Shown here: piece by piece, positions 22,468 through 35,085 of the stretch
How positions within the stretch are numbered: position 1 is the stretch's first letter
How the letters are laid out: each line of letters opens with the position of its first letter
DNA from: Acorus gramineus
Taxonomy: Eukaryota > Streptophyta > Magnoliopsida > Acorales > Acoraceae
DNA length: 64,000 nucleotides
Reading direction: 5' to 3'
Assembly (NCBI GenBank): GCA_030737835.1
Contig: JAUJYN010000020.1
Span: forward strand, 2,542,001-2,606,000
Notes under the pieces: generated by a model
Told to the model about the DNA's origin: nothing
Database searches by the model: none
What the model saw: the letters and a program-made list of their open reading frames with translations, nothing else
Made by a program: the position numbers and the translations under genes

Positions 22468-23220
22468 CCTACGGATGGGAGCCCTCTATCAGGAAAGCTT
22501 TTCCAACGCCGGGGAGTTCCTACACGGATCCAACGAAGGGGAGAACGATTCCACGCTCGCAATATCATTCGTTAGCCCTCTCCCGGGTAGCCTCTACCTG
22601 GTATACCCCCATGATCAGTACATCTTGCCGCATGCATCGATAGTACCTACAAGTGGGGGCCCTCTATCAGGACAGCTACAACCCGGGCCACTTCAACACA
22701 GACAACATTGGGAGGAAACACTCCATGTTCGCAAAGCGAACCCAATGGAAAAACAACTACTCTCGATAATCACCTATCGATGATGTCGAATACTATTGTA
22801 CTCCCACACGATTGCGTCACTCGGACACAAGGGGGTTGCCTCTGCTCTCACGCAGAAATAATCCCAAGGCACATAACCCAACAGGCAGTTCATATATAGC
22901 CTAGCATGGGTAGGCCTAGCTTAATGCCACAACTACCGGCTTAACAAAACCAATAAGATAATGAATTCTTTTGAATTCCAAACGAGTGCATCGCTTGGAT
23001 GCACGGGAGCGATTACATCGCTAGCGCTCTAACTAATAAGGTACAACTCGACAACGGGTCATAACCACGCCTATTTCAGATAGGCCTAATCAGTTTTAAC
23101 ATGCGCATATATATATCCAGGAGAATTATATCTAGTTATGTACATGAACTACATGCACGATAACCTATCAAATAATTATAGGGATACTCCCTAACATGGA
23201 TTTACATCATAAACAACATG
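22468..23220 (-). mobile_element. B-type LTR piece, near-duplicate of 33651-34395
   Basis: From CCTACGGATGGGAGCCC to CATCATAAACAACAT it follows the B-type LTR at 33651-34395 almost base for base, including shared oddities such as a CATGCATCGATAGTACC stretch. The two pieces flank the A1 element and its extra LTR. The likeness is high enough to suggest that one is a duplicate of the other made around the A1 region. Confidence 0.7.
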
Positions 23221-23287
23221 CCAGGACTCATCTCTACGAAAAAGAAAACAATTGGCTCTGACAAGACCAGGCTCTGATACCAACTTT
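23221..23287 (-). mobile_element. Remnant of a second A-type internal region with primer-binding site
   Basis: These 67 bp match the stretch at 30822-30890 next to the 5' LTR of element A1. They include the initiator-Met primer-binding site (GGCTCTGATACCA, 23270-23282). They lie on the outer side of the LTR at 23288-25947, where a simple element would have host flank. So this LTR has internal sequence on both sides, the mark of a tandem, LTR-sharing arrangement. Confidence 0.8.
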
Positions 23288-25947
23288 TGTCACGCCCCAG
23301 GGCGGCCTTCCCCGAGGCGCGGCAATAGTATATATGATATTAGCAGTCTATACAGGAGGTCAATAACATACTCTAAACAACATCAAAATGACAACACAGA
23401 CAACAATGAGGCTGACATAATATATACACAAATAGCGGAAACTAAAAGACTGAATCTGTAATTCAAAGACATTACAGACTCGATACATAATCAACTGTCC
23501 TGTGAGAGCCAATATATACAACGACATCCAAATATAATACAAACGTGTGTCCAAGCAGGCAATACAATACATACAACCAAAGGGGGGGATGCTGACTGGC
23601 CTCTCACACTCAGAGCGTGACGCTGCTCCGCTACAGCTGATGCGCCTCGGGGAGCTCCTCCTTCAAATCCGACTCAAATATAACTGGAGAAAAATATATG
23701 CGAGGGGTGAGCCACACGCTCAGTGAATAGCACAACCCATGCATCACAATTCATATTAACCTCAAATTATTCATAGCCTCTAAGTGGCAGTAACTACACA
23801 ATCCAGTGGGTCGCTACATCGCCGACCCACTACACCCTCACCCTCACCCTCAAGGGTAACATGGTCTTTTGGGACTGACTAGGCTGTTAATCACCCTTGG
23901 TCCACCGATAGTCTCTCCTCCACTCCGTAGCTTGCCTGGTCTACTCCCACGATCAGCACAGTTCAACGCATCGGAGGTGCCTACAGATGGGAGCCTTCTG
24001 TCAGGACAGCCTGTCTAACGCTGAGGAGTCCCTACATGGATCCAACGAAGGGAAGAGAAACAGCCTACCGACACGGATACGATCCTCTTGGATCCACCGA
24101 CACCGATTGCAACTCTACAAATGTCATGAATTCTTCAGAATTCCACCAGGGCGCATAACTAAGATGCGGGGAGACACATATTATAACAACGAGGTTATAA
24201 TATTCTCTAAGGCATGCTAATAACCATAAGCTCGCATTTGATTTAAATAAATTAAACTAAATGGGACACATGCATAGGTCGAGGCTCTCCTAGCATGAAA
24301 ACATGGTATCAGGATGTATAGGCCTCTATCCACAACATAAGGGTGCATATTCCTAGCATACAAAGCCTAAGGTGGCATGGATACGACATAATGATCATGC
24401 ATAGCACACATTACACTTATTACAAATTAATACGCAATTATGGTGCCCCAGGGGAGGGCAATGCACGACTACGTGCATCGAACGCCTCCCTACTGGGTTG
24501 GATTGTCCCACTCACCAATACCCGGGTCGTCGCGTGACCGCCCGTCAAGATCTGCAAGACATGGGAAACCAAAATGGTGAGTAAAATACACAAATACACA
24601 AGAAATATGCTAGAAATACCCAACACTCGGACAAGCATGCATACGGGCCCGTACGCACGCGAGTCCGAGTGCCCTGACACACTCCCGCACCCCCGGGCAG
24701 CCATGCGCACGGCCACCCGCACGCGCACGCACGGGTGCGCACGCACGCACGCACACCCGCGCCCCGGGCGCACTGCCGCGCCCCTGCCCGCTCGCCCAGA
24801 CACGCCGCACGCTCGCGCGCGCCCGCGCGCACCACGCCTTCAGCCCTGCGCCTACCCGCGCGTACTGCGCCCCTGCGCAGCACCCCGCGCGCACCGCACG
24901 TACTGCGCCCCTGTGCAGCGCTCCGCGCGCACGCCCGCGCGTACACGTGAACTCGCCCAGTGCCCCCGACAGCGCGCGCCTGCTCTGCCTGCGTGTGCAG
25001 ACTCGCGTGCACTCACGCGGATGACCCCGCACGCGTGCTCGAGCCAACCCCACCACCTCCCTCAGCCCTCCCACACCCCAAACACTCATGCACACCTTGC
25101 ACATCCATAAACACATCCTAAACTTGCATCTAAACAAGAAATAGGGGGGAGGAAAGCTTACCCAAAGTGAGGAAGGGAAGGGGAGGAACTCGGGTGCTCT
25201 TCGCGCACCGATTCGCCACCACCAAAGCCACCACTACCAAGACCTCTTCTCAGCCTAAGAGGGGCTGAAAACAGAGGAGAAAAGGGAGCTAAGAGAGGAG
25301 GAAAACAAAGGGGAATGGAAATCCTAGACCATGGAAAGATAGATCGGGTCCTCACCTTCCGTTTCTCCTTCTAGGGTTTCTCAATCCAACACCTTCTACT
25401 AGGTCAAAAGTGGAAAACAAAGAGAGGAGATGAGAGAGCTTGAGAGAGATGGAGAAGAAGATGAATAGGGGGGGACACTATTCTTGGGCGTGGACCTTAA
25501 GTCACCACACACACACCACACACACTCACACACTCACACACTTAGAATTAATTAGGTTAAGCTAGGTTAGGTGAACTTTGACTTGGGTCAACCTAACCAC
25601 ACTAGAAAACAAAAGATTTTGACCAAGTCAAGGGTCAAACTTGACTGGGCCAAAGTCATCTTTGACTTGGTCAAGTCTCCCAATGACTTTTCGATTGGTC
25701 AAAACCCGGATACGATTCAGAACTGTGAAATTCTGAACGTTACCGGAATTCGATGAAATTTTTGTGAGTGGCTTGGAATGGCACCAGGACACATAATATG
25801 CAGTTACATTTTCAATCGGATCCTTAGGCTCAGGATGATAGCTAAAAGTCTGAAATTTTAGCGGTTCCGATCGAAAAAGAAAAAGTTAAAAAACTGCCAG
25901 AATGCTCCAATGGTGACCAGAAGGCAAAAAGTGACACATATATAACA
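23288..25947 (-). mobile_element. 3' LTR of element A1 (shared with a second internal remnant)
   Basis: Termini are TGTCACGCCCCAGGGCGG and GTGACACATATATAACA. In sense order: U3 with GGTCAA repeats (25550-25947), exon 1, intron 1 (24552-25161), 36-nt exon, then an intron-2-like part with the GAATTC pair near 24128. It abuts the polypurine tract on its right and a primer-binding site on its left. Confidence 0.9.
24552..25161 (-). other. Putative LTR intron 1 of the A1 3' LTR
   Basis: Sense donor CTTTGG|GTAAGC at 25161 and acceptor GTCTTGCAG|ATCTTGACGG at 24552, 610 nt. The core 24640-25020 is CpG-rich with repeats of a GCGCACTGC type. It is alignable with the core of the other A1 LTR (32240-32710) but with several length differences. 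Confidence 0.6.
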
Positions 25948-25961
25948 TTCTTCCCCCCTTA
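25948..25961 (-). other. Polypurine tract of element A1
   Basis: In sense it reads TAAGGGGGGAAGAA directly before the LTR start TGTTATATATG. This is the RNase H-resistant primer for plus-strand DNA synthesis in Ty3/Gypsy elements. The same tract occurs at 55655-55668 in element A2. Confidence 0.85.
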
Positions 25962-25999
25962 GGAAATTTTGTCCTCAAAATAAATACAAAAACATCTAG

Positions 26000-26380
26000 G
26001 AAGGGAAAAGATGCGGATACGCGTCACGCATGGCGTCCTCGAGCTCCCAAGTGGCCTCGGCACCGGAACGGTGCTGCCATCGCACCTTGACCAACTGGAC
26101 GGTCTTGGTGCGGAGCCTCTTCTCGCGACGGTCCAGGATCTCGATCGGCTGCTCGACGAATGACAAGTGCGGCTCGAACGGGATGACGTGAGCAGGATCG
26201 TGGACGTAACGCCTCAGCTGCGAGACATGGAAGACGTCATGGGCCTGAGCCAACTATGGGGGCAGAGCTATGCGATAGGCCACCTCCCCAACTCGCTCGA
26301 GGATGAGGAACGGCCCAATGAAACGCGGACTCAGCTTGCCCCGCACACCGAAACGGAAGATGCCCTTCATCGGGGACACC
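26000..26380 (-). pseudogene. Integrase C-terminal part and chromodomain-position tail, A1
   Basis: The minus strand shows [20 protein letters not shown] (the GPY/F-type module), then HDVFHVSQLRRYVHDPAHVI and a tail with DRREKRLRTKTVQLVKVRWQ and ATWELEDAMRDAYPHLF. In chromoviruses this tail is the chromodomain, which steers integration to heterochromatin. The wording matches the Tekay/Del lineage. Confidence 0.75.
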
Positions 26381-27250
26381 TTCAGGAAGACATGGTCACC
26401 AACCTCGAAGACGAGCTCACGGCGACGACGGTCGGCGTAGCTCTTCTGACGGCTCTGAGCGACTCGGATACGCTCGCGAATCGTCTTGACCATCTCTGAG
26501 GTCTGGTGGATGATCTCTGGTCCCTCCAACTGGCGCTCTCCGACCTCGTCCCAACACAAGGGGGACCTGCAGCTGCCATAGAGCGCCTCGTATGGAGCCA
26601 TCCTGATACTCGAGTGGTAGCTGTTGTTGTAGGCAAACTCCACCAACGGAAGATGCCTCTCCCAACTGCCCCCAAAATCGAGAACGCAAGCTCGCAGCAT
26701 GTCCTCCAGGGTCTGAATCGTCCTCTCTGACTGGCCGTCCGTCTGCGGATGAAACGCTGTACTGAAGTGGAGGTTCGTACCAAGGGCGTGCTGGAGGCTA
26801 CGCCAGAACCTCGAAGTAAATCGCGCGTCTCGATCAGAAATGATGCTGACGGGAGTGCCATGGAGACGAACAATCTCGGAGACAAACAACTGCGCCAGGG
26901 TGTCCAGAGAATCGGTGAGTCGGATGGGGAGGAAATGAGCGGACTTCGTCAGTCGGTCGACGATTACCCAGATGGCATCGCGACCCGAATGTGACCTCGA
27001 CAAACCCGAAACGAAGTCCATGGTGATCTGCTCCCACTTCCACTGAGGAATCTCAATGGACTGCAGCTTCCCCGCAGGACGCTGATGCTCCGACTTCACC
27101 TGCTGGCATACCAAGCAACGGGCAACGAAACGGGCAATATCCGTCTTCATCCCGCGCCACCAGTAGCCACGACGAAGGCCCCTGTACATCTTCGTGCCAC
27201 CAGGATGCACTGTGTACCTCGAACGATGGGCCTCGTCCAAGATCTTCTGC
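26380..27250 (-). pseudogene. Integrase core of element A1
   Basis: The zinc-binding HHCC module is visible (H near [15 protein letters not shown], then [14 protein letters not shown]). The catalytic core has [19 protein letters not shown], the second acidic site in [15 protein letters not shown] and the third in [20 protein letters not shown]. These fit the DDE integrase that joins the DNA copy to the host chromosome. It lies downstream of RNase H, the Gypsy order. Confidence 0.85.
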
Positions 27251-27499
27251 TTCAGCTCTGCGTCGTCAGGAATGCATACTGATCCCGCAGGATCCCGTCC
27301 TTGCGAATCTGGTAGTCCGGACGCTCGCCCCGGGCGACGCCTTCAGAGAGGACTAGAAAGTTAGGATCCTGCCCCTGAGCCGTGCGGATCTCGTCGAGAA
27401 CGGGCTGCACCACTAGCCTGGCCAAAAAGCCACCCGCAGGAGTCTCTCGAACGCTGATCCAGCAAGCGGCCTCCTCCAGAAGCCTCCAACGACGTACAG

Positions 27500-27960
27500 C
27501 CATGTGGGCGGCCATGCCCAAGGGCTGCCTGCTGAGAGCAGTTGCCACGACATTCGCCTTACCCGGATGGTAAGCGATGTCACAATCATAGTCCTTCAGG
27601 AACTCGACCCAACGTCTCTGACGCATGTTGAGCTCCGGCTGGGACTGCAGATAAGTCAAGCTCTTGTGATCAGTAAAGAGCTCGAACTCCTCGCCATAGA
27701 GGTAGTGCCTCCACATCTTCAGCGCAAAGATGATCGCTGCCAACTCTAAGTCGTGGGTGGGGTAATTCTGCTCATGGGGCTTCAACTGACGCGACGCGTA
27801 AGCCACAACCTTACCGTGCTGCATCAGGACGCAACCCACACCCAACCGCGATGCATCGGAGTAAACTGCGAACCCACCACTCCCAGACGGAAGGGTAAGA
27901 ACTGGCGCTGAGGTGAGCCTTCGCTTCAACTCCAGGAAGCTCTCCTCGCAAGCCGGGGAC
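27500..27960 (-). pseudogene. RNase H domain of element A1
   Basis: The minus strand carries [20 protein letters not shown], then [50 protein letters not shown] and [17 protein letters not shown]. These are the ordered acidic motifs of the Ty3/Gypsy RNase H, which removes the RNA strand during reverse transcription. The stretch between this domain and the integrase is the usual linker. Confidence 0.85.
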
Positions 27961-28019
27961 CACTCGAACCGGACATCCTTCCGAGTGAGGCGGGTAAGAG
28001 GAACAGCTATCTTCGAGAA

Positions 28020-28600
28020 ACCCTCGACAAACCTCCTGTAATAACCCGCCAAGCCCAGGAAGCTCCGAATCTCTGTGGGGTTCGACGGTCGACGCCAATT
28101 CGACACGGCGAGCGTCTTGTCCGGGTCCACAGATATGCCCTCGCCGGAAATCACGTGGCCCAGAAAGGCCATACGCTCCAACCAAAACTCGCACTTACTG
28201 AACTTGGCGAACAACTGATGTCGGGCCAAAGTCTCCAAGACAGTGCGGAGATGGTGAGCGTGCTCCTCAAGACTCCTCGAGTACACCAGAATATCATCGA
28301 TGAAGACTACTACGAAGGAGTCGAGGAAGGGCCGAAACACCCGGTTCATCAGATCCATGAAGGCCGCCGGCGCATTCGTCAACCCAAACGGCAGTACTCT
28401 GAACTCGTAGTGCCCATAACGGGTACGAAAGGCCGTCTTCAGAATGTCTGACTCCCGGATCTTCAGCTGATAGTAGCCCGAACGGAGATCGATCTTAGAA
28501 AAGACACGCGCTCCCTGGAGCTGGTCAAACAGATCGTCAATCCGTGGCAAGGGGTACTTGTTCTTCACGGTCCGCTTGTTCAGCTGCCTGTAATCAATAC
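28020..28600 (-). pseudogene. Reverse transcriptase domain of element A1
   Basis: Recognisable RT motifs are [69 protein letters not shown], and the catalytic [13 protein letters not shown]. Then come [20 protein letters not shown] and [16 protein letters not shown]. This is a typical Tekay-type RT. Confidence 0.9.
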
Positions 28601-28989
28601 AAAGCCGCAGCGAACCGTCCTTCTTCCGACGAACAGAACAGGGGCTCCCCACGGAGAAACACTCGGACGTGCGAAGCCCTTCTCAAGAAACTCCTCCAAC
28701 TGCTCCTTGAGCACCTTCAGCTCTATTGGGGCCATCCGGTACGGAGCTCTCAAAATCAGCTCGGTCCCCGGAATCAGATTAATCTCAAACTCGATCGCGC
28801 GATCCGGCGGTAATCCCGGAAGATCATCGGGGAAAACCTCAGGATACTCTGTTGCGACCGAAGTCTGACTGATATCTGCCCGCAGCGGTGCGTCCTCCTC
28901 AGCAATATACGCCAGAAAGCCCTCGCATCCTCCCTGAAGGAGTCTCCACGCCTGGATGGACGACACGAACCCCAAAGGGGCTATGTCAC

Positions 28990-29360
28990 GATCACCCACG
29001 AACTGGAAGGACCTCCGACCCGGAAGGTGGAAAGACACCGACTTGGCAAAACAGTCGATGCTGGCGTGACTAGCTGAAAGCCAATCCATTCCCAGGATGG
29101 CATCGAAGTCCGTCATGGCGAGCTCTACCAACTCCCATGGAAACTCATGCTCCGCAATCACCACAGTACACCCTCGGTACACAGAACGGAGGAGAATACG
29201 GTCTCCGACGGGCAATGATATCTCCAGCATAACATCAAGAGGGGCGGACGCCACGCCCATCCGTCTCGTAAAAGCGGGAGACACGAACGAGTGCGTGGCT
29301 CCGGAATCAAATAACACATATGCAGGGAGCTGGGAGATCTGAACAATACCTCGGACCACG
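28990..29360 (-). pseudogene. Aspartic protease of element A1
   Basis: The minus strand has [18 protein letters not shown] at the active site, a middle part with [18 protein letters not shown] and the distal [26 protein letters not shown] and LGMDWL are the usual retropepsin marks of chromoviruses. It would process the Gag-Pol polyprotein. It is encoded between gag and RT. Confidence 0.85.
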
Positions 29361-29589
29361 CTACCCGAAGCCTGCGCCTCCTCGGCCGAAAGTGCTGCAA
29401 CTCGGCCCTGAACAAACTGCGGCTGAGGAGCAGGGGCACGCCTCGCAGGCTGCGCTGGCTGCCTCCTCTGGTCAACACGGCCACCCTGTGGCTGCTGACG
29501 CTGAGGCTGCTGCTGCAGCTGGCGCTAAGGCTGCTGCTGCTGGCGCTGAGGCTGCTGCTGCTGGTACGGCTGCTGCTGCTGCTGCGGAG

Positions 29590-30770
29590 GCAGCACGCGG
29601 GGTCGGCCAGCATCAGGGCAATTATAAAATATGCCCGATGCGCTGACAATGGTAACAGCGCCGCGTCTCCGGTCACCTGGACTGGACTGGTACTGCTGCA
29701 ATGGGTGCTGGACCTCGCACTGGCACCACATCAACTGGAATAGCGACAGCCGCTGACTGATCAAAGCGGGGCCGCTTCTTCTTGCGCTGTCCCTGGTCCT
29801 GGCTCCTGGGAGGTCTCTGATCTACAGAAGGGGTTGGAACCCCCATGGAGGCCCCGAGGTCTCGCTCGACTGTCTTCGCCCGAGACACCAAGTCCGAGTA
29901 CCTCGTAAACGCCTGGGAAGAGACATGCACCCGAATGGTGCTGATGAGACCCATCTCAAAGTGACGACACCGCGTCTCCTCATCCATCACCAAGGCTGGG
30001 GCGAACCTGGAAAGCCTCGTGAAGCGTGTGGAGTAGTCCGCGACTGACATGGAGCCCTGCGTCAGCTGCTCAAACTCCCGCATCACGATCTGGCGCGTCG
30101 AAAACGGGAAGTACTCCTCCAGGAAATACTTCCGGAACCCCACTCATAATAGCTGCTTCACTCCCTCGGGAAGGTCCACCGATCGGGTAGCCCACCAGTC
30201 TGCGGCGCTACCCTTCAGCATGAAGGTGGCCAGGGAGACACGCTGGCGATCGGTGCAGTGCATGGTCGAGAAGATCTTGTCCACCTCCATCAACCATCGC
30301 TCAGGGGCAAGGGGGTCCGCCGTCTGTCCATGGAACTCGGGAGGGTGGAGCTTCAGAAAGGCAGTGAGGCCACTCTGATGCACTCGCGCTGCAGCCTCTA
30401 GCTCCACCTCCCTCTCCAGGGGATCCTGAACTCCCACCGCTGGAATCACCACGGGAGCACGGGGTACATCGGGTACCACAGGCGAATCTGCCACCAAGGG
30501 GACCTGTGGAACTGCCTCACGGGCCGCCCTCAGCTCCTGAATCTCTCTAGCCTGCTCAGCTAATGCCCTCGTCTGGGCCTCTAATGCTCTGGTCTGAGTC
30601 TCCACCAGATCTGCTATCCGAGCGTAAGCACGCTCCCATGCAGGAGGCTCCTGCGCCAGTCCTGGCCCCATAGCCGAGGACTCTCCAGTAGCATCCTCAC
30701 CTCTGGTAGGTCCGGGAACCTCCAAAGGTCGAGAGGGACCACGTCCACGCATTCCTCTGCGAGGAGGCAT
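29590..30770 (-). pseudogene. Gag of element A1
   Basis: The start codon is at 30768-30770 in a context shared with A2 (MPPRRGMRGRGPSRPLEVPG). A coiled-coil-like stretch (TQTRALEAQTRALAEQAREI) precedes the capsid core FLKLHPPEFHGQTADPLAPE with RWLMEVDKIFSTMHC, then EYFPFSTRQIVMREFEQLTQ and GSMSVADYSTRFTRLSRFAP. A CCHC-type knuckle region lies near 29600-29660. A run of CAG-type codons (about 29490-29590) makes a glutamine-rich link towards the protease. Confidence 0.85.
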
Positions 30771-30872
30771 ATCAGCAACTAAAGAAAACCAGACACTAGG
30801 ATCAGAATACTCATATAGAAATCCTAGGACTCATCTCTACGAAAAAGAAAACAATTGGCTCTGACAGGACCA

Positions 30873-30885
30873 GGCTCTGATACCA
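30873..30885 (-). other. Primer-binding site of element A1 (initiator tRNA-Met)
   Basis: In sense it reads TGGTATCAGAGCC, five bases after the LTR end TGACA. This is complementary to the 3' end of plant initiator tRNA-Met, the usual primer of Tekay-type elements. The same arrangement is at 50794-50806 (A2) and 23270-23282. Confidence 0.9.
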
Positions 30886-30890
30886 ACTTT

Positions 30891-33466
30891 TGTCACGCCC
30901 CAGGGCGGCCGTCCCGAGGCGCGGCAATGGTATATATGATATCAGCAGTCTATACAGGAGGTCAATAACATACTCTAAACAACATCAAAATGACAACACA
31001 GACAACAATGAGGCTGACATAATATATACACAAATAGCAGAAGCTAAAAGACTGAATCTGTAATTCAAAAACATATTACAGACTCGATACATAATCAACT
31101 GTCCTGTGAGAGCCAATATATACAACGACATCCACATATAATACAAACGTGTTCCGAAGCACGGAATACAATACATACAATCAAAGGGGGGGATGCTGAA
31201 TGGCCTCTCACACTCAGAGCGTGACGCTGCTCCGCTACTGCTGACGTGCCTCGGGGAGCTCCTCCTTCAAATCCGACTCAAATATACCTGGAGAAAAATA
31301 TATGCGAGGGGTGAGCCACATGCTCAGTGAATAGCACAACCCATGCATCACAATTCATATTAACCTCAAATTATTCATAGCCTCTAAGTGGCAGTAACTA
31401 CACAATCCAGTGGGTCGCTACATCGCCGACCCACCACACCCTCACCCTCACACTCAAACTGGTGACATGGTCTTTTGGGACTGACTAGGCTGTTAATCAC
31501 CCTTGGTCCACCGATAGTCTCTCCCCCACTCCGTAGCTCGCCTGGTCTACTCCCACGATCATCACAGTCCGATGCATCGGAGGTACCTACAAATGGGAGC
31601 CCTCTGTCAGGACGGCCTGTCTAACGCTGGGGAGTCCCTACACGGATCCAATGAAGGGAAGAGAAGCAGCCTACCCACACGGATACGATCCTCTTGGATT
31701 CGCCGACACCGATTGCAACTCTACAAATGTCATGAATTCTTCAGAATTCCACCAGGGCGCATAACTAAGATGCGGGGAGACACATATTATAACAACGAGG
31801 TTATAATATTCTCTAAGGCATGCTAATAACCGTAAGCTCGCATTTGATTTAAATAAATTAAACTAAATGAGAAACATGCGTAGGTCGAGGCTCTCCTAGC
31901 ATGAAAACATGGTATCAGGATGTATAGACCTCTATCCACAACATAAGGGTGCATATTCCTAGCATACAAGCCTAAGGTGGCATGGATACAATATAATGAT
32001 CATGCATAGCACAGATTACACTTATTACAAGTTAATACGCAATTATGGTGCCCTAGGGGTGGGCAATGCACGACTACGTGCATCGAACACCTCCATGCTG
32101 GGTTGGATTGTCCCACTCACCAATACCCGGGTCATCGCGTGACCGCCCGTCAAGATCTGCAAGACATGGAAAACCAAAATGGTGAGTAAAATACACAATT
32201 ACGCAAGAAATACGATAGAAATACCCAACACTCGGACAAGCATGCATACGGGCTCGTACGCACGCGAGTCCGAGTGCTCCGACACACTCCCGCACCCCTG
32301 GGCAGCCATGCGCACGGCCACCCGCACGTGCACGCACGCATGGGTGCGCACGCACGCACGCACCCCCCGCGCCCCGGGCGCACTGCCGCGCCCCAACCCG
32401 CGCGCCCAGGCACACTGCCGCGCCCCTGCCCGCTCTCCCAGACACGCCGCATGCTCGTGCGCACGCTCGCTCACACCCGCGCACACCGCGCGTCCAGCCC
32501 TGCGCCTACCCGCGGGTACTGCGCCCCTGTGCAGCACCCCGCGCGCACCCCTGTGCGCACCGCACGCACTACTCCCCTGCGCAGCGCTCCACGTGCACGC
32601 CGGTGCGCCTGCGCGTACGCGCACACTTCCCCAGCGCCCCCGACTGCGCGCGCCTGCTCTGCCTGCGCGTGTAGACTAGCGCGCACGGGCGCGGATGACC
32701 CCGCACGCGCACCCGAGCCAACCCTACCACCTCCCTCAGCCCTCCCACACCCCAAACACTCATGCACACCTTGCAATGCCATAAACACATCCTAAACATG
32801 CATCTAAACAAGAAATAGGGGGAGGAAAGCTTACCCAAAGAGAGGAAGGAAGGGAGGGAAACTCGGGTGCTCTTCGTGCACCGATTCGACACCACCAAGA
32901 CCATCACTACCAAGACCTCTTCTCAGCCTAAGAGGGGCTGAAAACAGAGGAGAAAAGGGATCTAAGAGAGGAGGAAAGCAAAGGGGAATGCTAATCCAAG
33001 ACCATGGAAAGATAGATCGGGCCACACACACACAACACACTCTCACACACTCACACACTTAGAATTAATTAGGTTAAGCTAGGTTAGGTGAACTTTGACT
33101 TGGGTCAACCTATCCACATAAGAAAACAAAAGATTTTGACCAAGTCAAGGGTCAAACTTGACTTGGTCAAAGTCATCTTTGACTTGGTCAAGTCTCTCAA
33201 TGACTTTTCGCTTGGTCAAAACCCGGATACGATTCAGAGCTGGGTAATTCTGAACGTTACCGGAATTCGATGAAATTTTTGTGAGTGGCTTGAAATGGCT
33301 CCAGGACACATAATATGCAGATAGATTTTCAATCGGAGTCCTTAGGCTCAGGATGATAACTAAAAGTCCGAAATTTTAGCGGTTCCGATTGAAAAAAGAA
33401 AAAGTTGAAAAACTGCCAGAATGCTCCAATGGTTACCAGAAGGCTAAAAGTGACACATATATAACA
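30891..33466 (-). mobile_element. 5' LTR of element A1
   Basis: Termini TGTCACGCCCCAGGGCGG and GTGACACATATATAACA; 2576 bp. It holds the same modules as 23288-25947, with an intron-1 block at 32157-32834, the GAATTC pair near 31736, and a CACCCTCACCCTCACACTC run near 31437. By-eye divergence from the 3' LTR is about 5% near the terminus. Confidence 0.9.
32157..32834 (-). other. Putative LTR intron 1 of the A1 5' LTR
   Basis: Sense donor CTTTGG|GTAAGC at 32834 and acceptor GTCTTGCAG|ATCTTGACGG at 32157, 678 nt. This is 68 nt longer than its sister in the other A1 LTR although the two began identical; the extra length is in the CpG-rich core (32240-32710). Confidence 0.6.
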
Positions 33467-35085
33467 CAACGAATGGGTCACGAGGCGACGCGTCTTCGCC
33501 TCATCCACACCCTCACCCTTTAGAGGTGAAATAGGACTTTTAGAGAGATTAGACTCCAATACACCCTTGGTCCACGGGTATCGCTTTCCCCGGGTAGCCT
33601 CTACCTTCTATACTCCCACGATCAGTACACTTCCGAACGCATCGGTAGTACCTACGGATGGGAGCCCTCTGTCAGGAAAGCTTTTCCAACGCCGGGGAGT
33701 TCCTACACGGATCCAACGAAGGGGAGAACGATTCCACGCTCGCAATATCATTCGTTAGCCCTCTCCCGGGTAGCCTCTACCTGGTATACCCCCATGATCA
33801 GTACATCTTGTCGCATGCATCGATAGTACCTACAAATTGGGGTCCTCTATCAAGACAGCTACAACCTGGGCCGCTTCAACACGGACGACATTGGGAGGAA
33901 ACATTCCATGTTCGCAAAGCGAACCCAATGGAAAAACAACTACTCTCGATAATCACATATCGATGATATCGAATACTATTGTACTCCCACACGGTTGTGT
34001 CGCTCGGACACAAGGGGGTTGCCTCTGCTCTCACACAGAAATAATCCCAAGGCACATAACCCAACAGGCGGTTCATATACACGCCTAGCACGGGTAGGCC
34101 TAGCTTAATGCCACAACTACCGACTTAACTAAACGATAAGATAATGAATTCTCCTGAATTCCAAACGAGTGCATCGCTCGGATGCACGGGGGCGATTACA
34201 TCGCTAGCGCTCTAACTAATAAGGTACAACCCGACAACGGGTCATACCCACGCCTATTTCAGATAGGCCTAATCAGTTTTAACATGCGCATATATATCCA
34301 GGAGAATTATATCTTAGTTATGTACATGAACTACATGCACGATAACCTATCAAATAATTATAGGGATACTCCCTAACATGGATTTACATCATAAACAACA
34401 AATCATACAACATGCATACATGGCCATTAATCACATAAGCACACAAGGCATAACTTAAGCATGCGTTGGATATCACCAACTTAAAAGGGAAGGGTCAAGC
34501 GCGATCTCGCACACTAATAGGTGCATGCCAATATTCCATACGAACCCGAGTCGAGTAGGAAATCGCCTCTACTTACTCAGTTCGTGCAGAGGGAGAGGGC
34601 GAGAGAGAGATCATCATCTCTTGAAGTTGGTCATAGCTTTGCCCCATTAGCATGGGCGCAACAACTACACCACGCCCTCGAGTCTTATCGCAAGGGAATA
34701 TTAGGCAGGTGCCCATTATTAACCCAGACTTAATCATGCTGGATATTCCAATTAATATGGTGGGAGTAGTATTACAATACTACCTAAGGCATGCCATATT
34801 CTATACATCCATACACATTACAGAATACATGCCCATACTAGAGGGGCGCATGCGATACAATCATTCATACATGGATACAATACATGCAATATAAGCCTAG
34901 CATGCAAGATATCTAACATATTATAGTTTAAGCATGGCCATACTACTTATCTACACAAGTAGTATAGCTAGGATGCCCCATCGATGCGCGACGCACGACT
35001 ACGCGCGTCGAGCGCATCTCGAGGGGGGGGATTGGATCAAACCACTCACAGATACCCGGATCGTCGCGCGTCCGGTCTACGAGAT

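Larger units (their letters stand above)
23288..33466 (-). mobile_element. Element A1: Tekay/Del-type chromovirus, full length, broken
   Basis: It is bounded by the LTRs 23288-25947 and 30891-33466 (minus orientation), with an initiator-Met primer-binding site at 30873-30885 and a polypurine tract at 25948-25961. The internal region holds gag, protease, RT, RNase H, integrase and a chromodomain-position tail in the Ty3/Gypsy order. About five breaks are apparent, so it is a fossil. The first 300 bp of the two LTRs differ at roughly 5% of sites by eye, which at usual plant rates is about two million years. The right flank is a B-type LTR (CAACG at 33467); the left flank is the second internal remnant. 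Confidence 0.9.

Noticed and set aside
30873-30885. tRNA gene fragment
   Set aside because: Only the 13-base primer-binding match to initiator tRNA-Met is present, at the exact position expected for a retrotransposon; no cloverleaf sequence follows.
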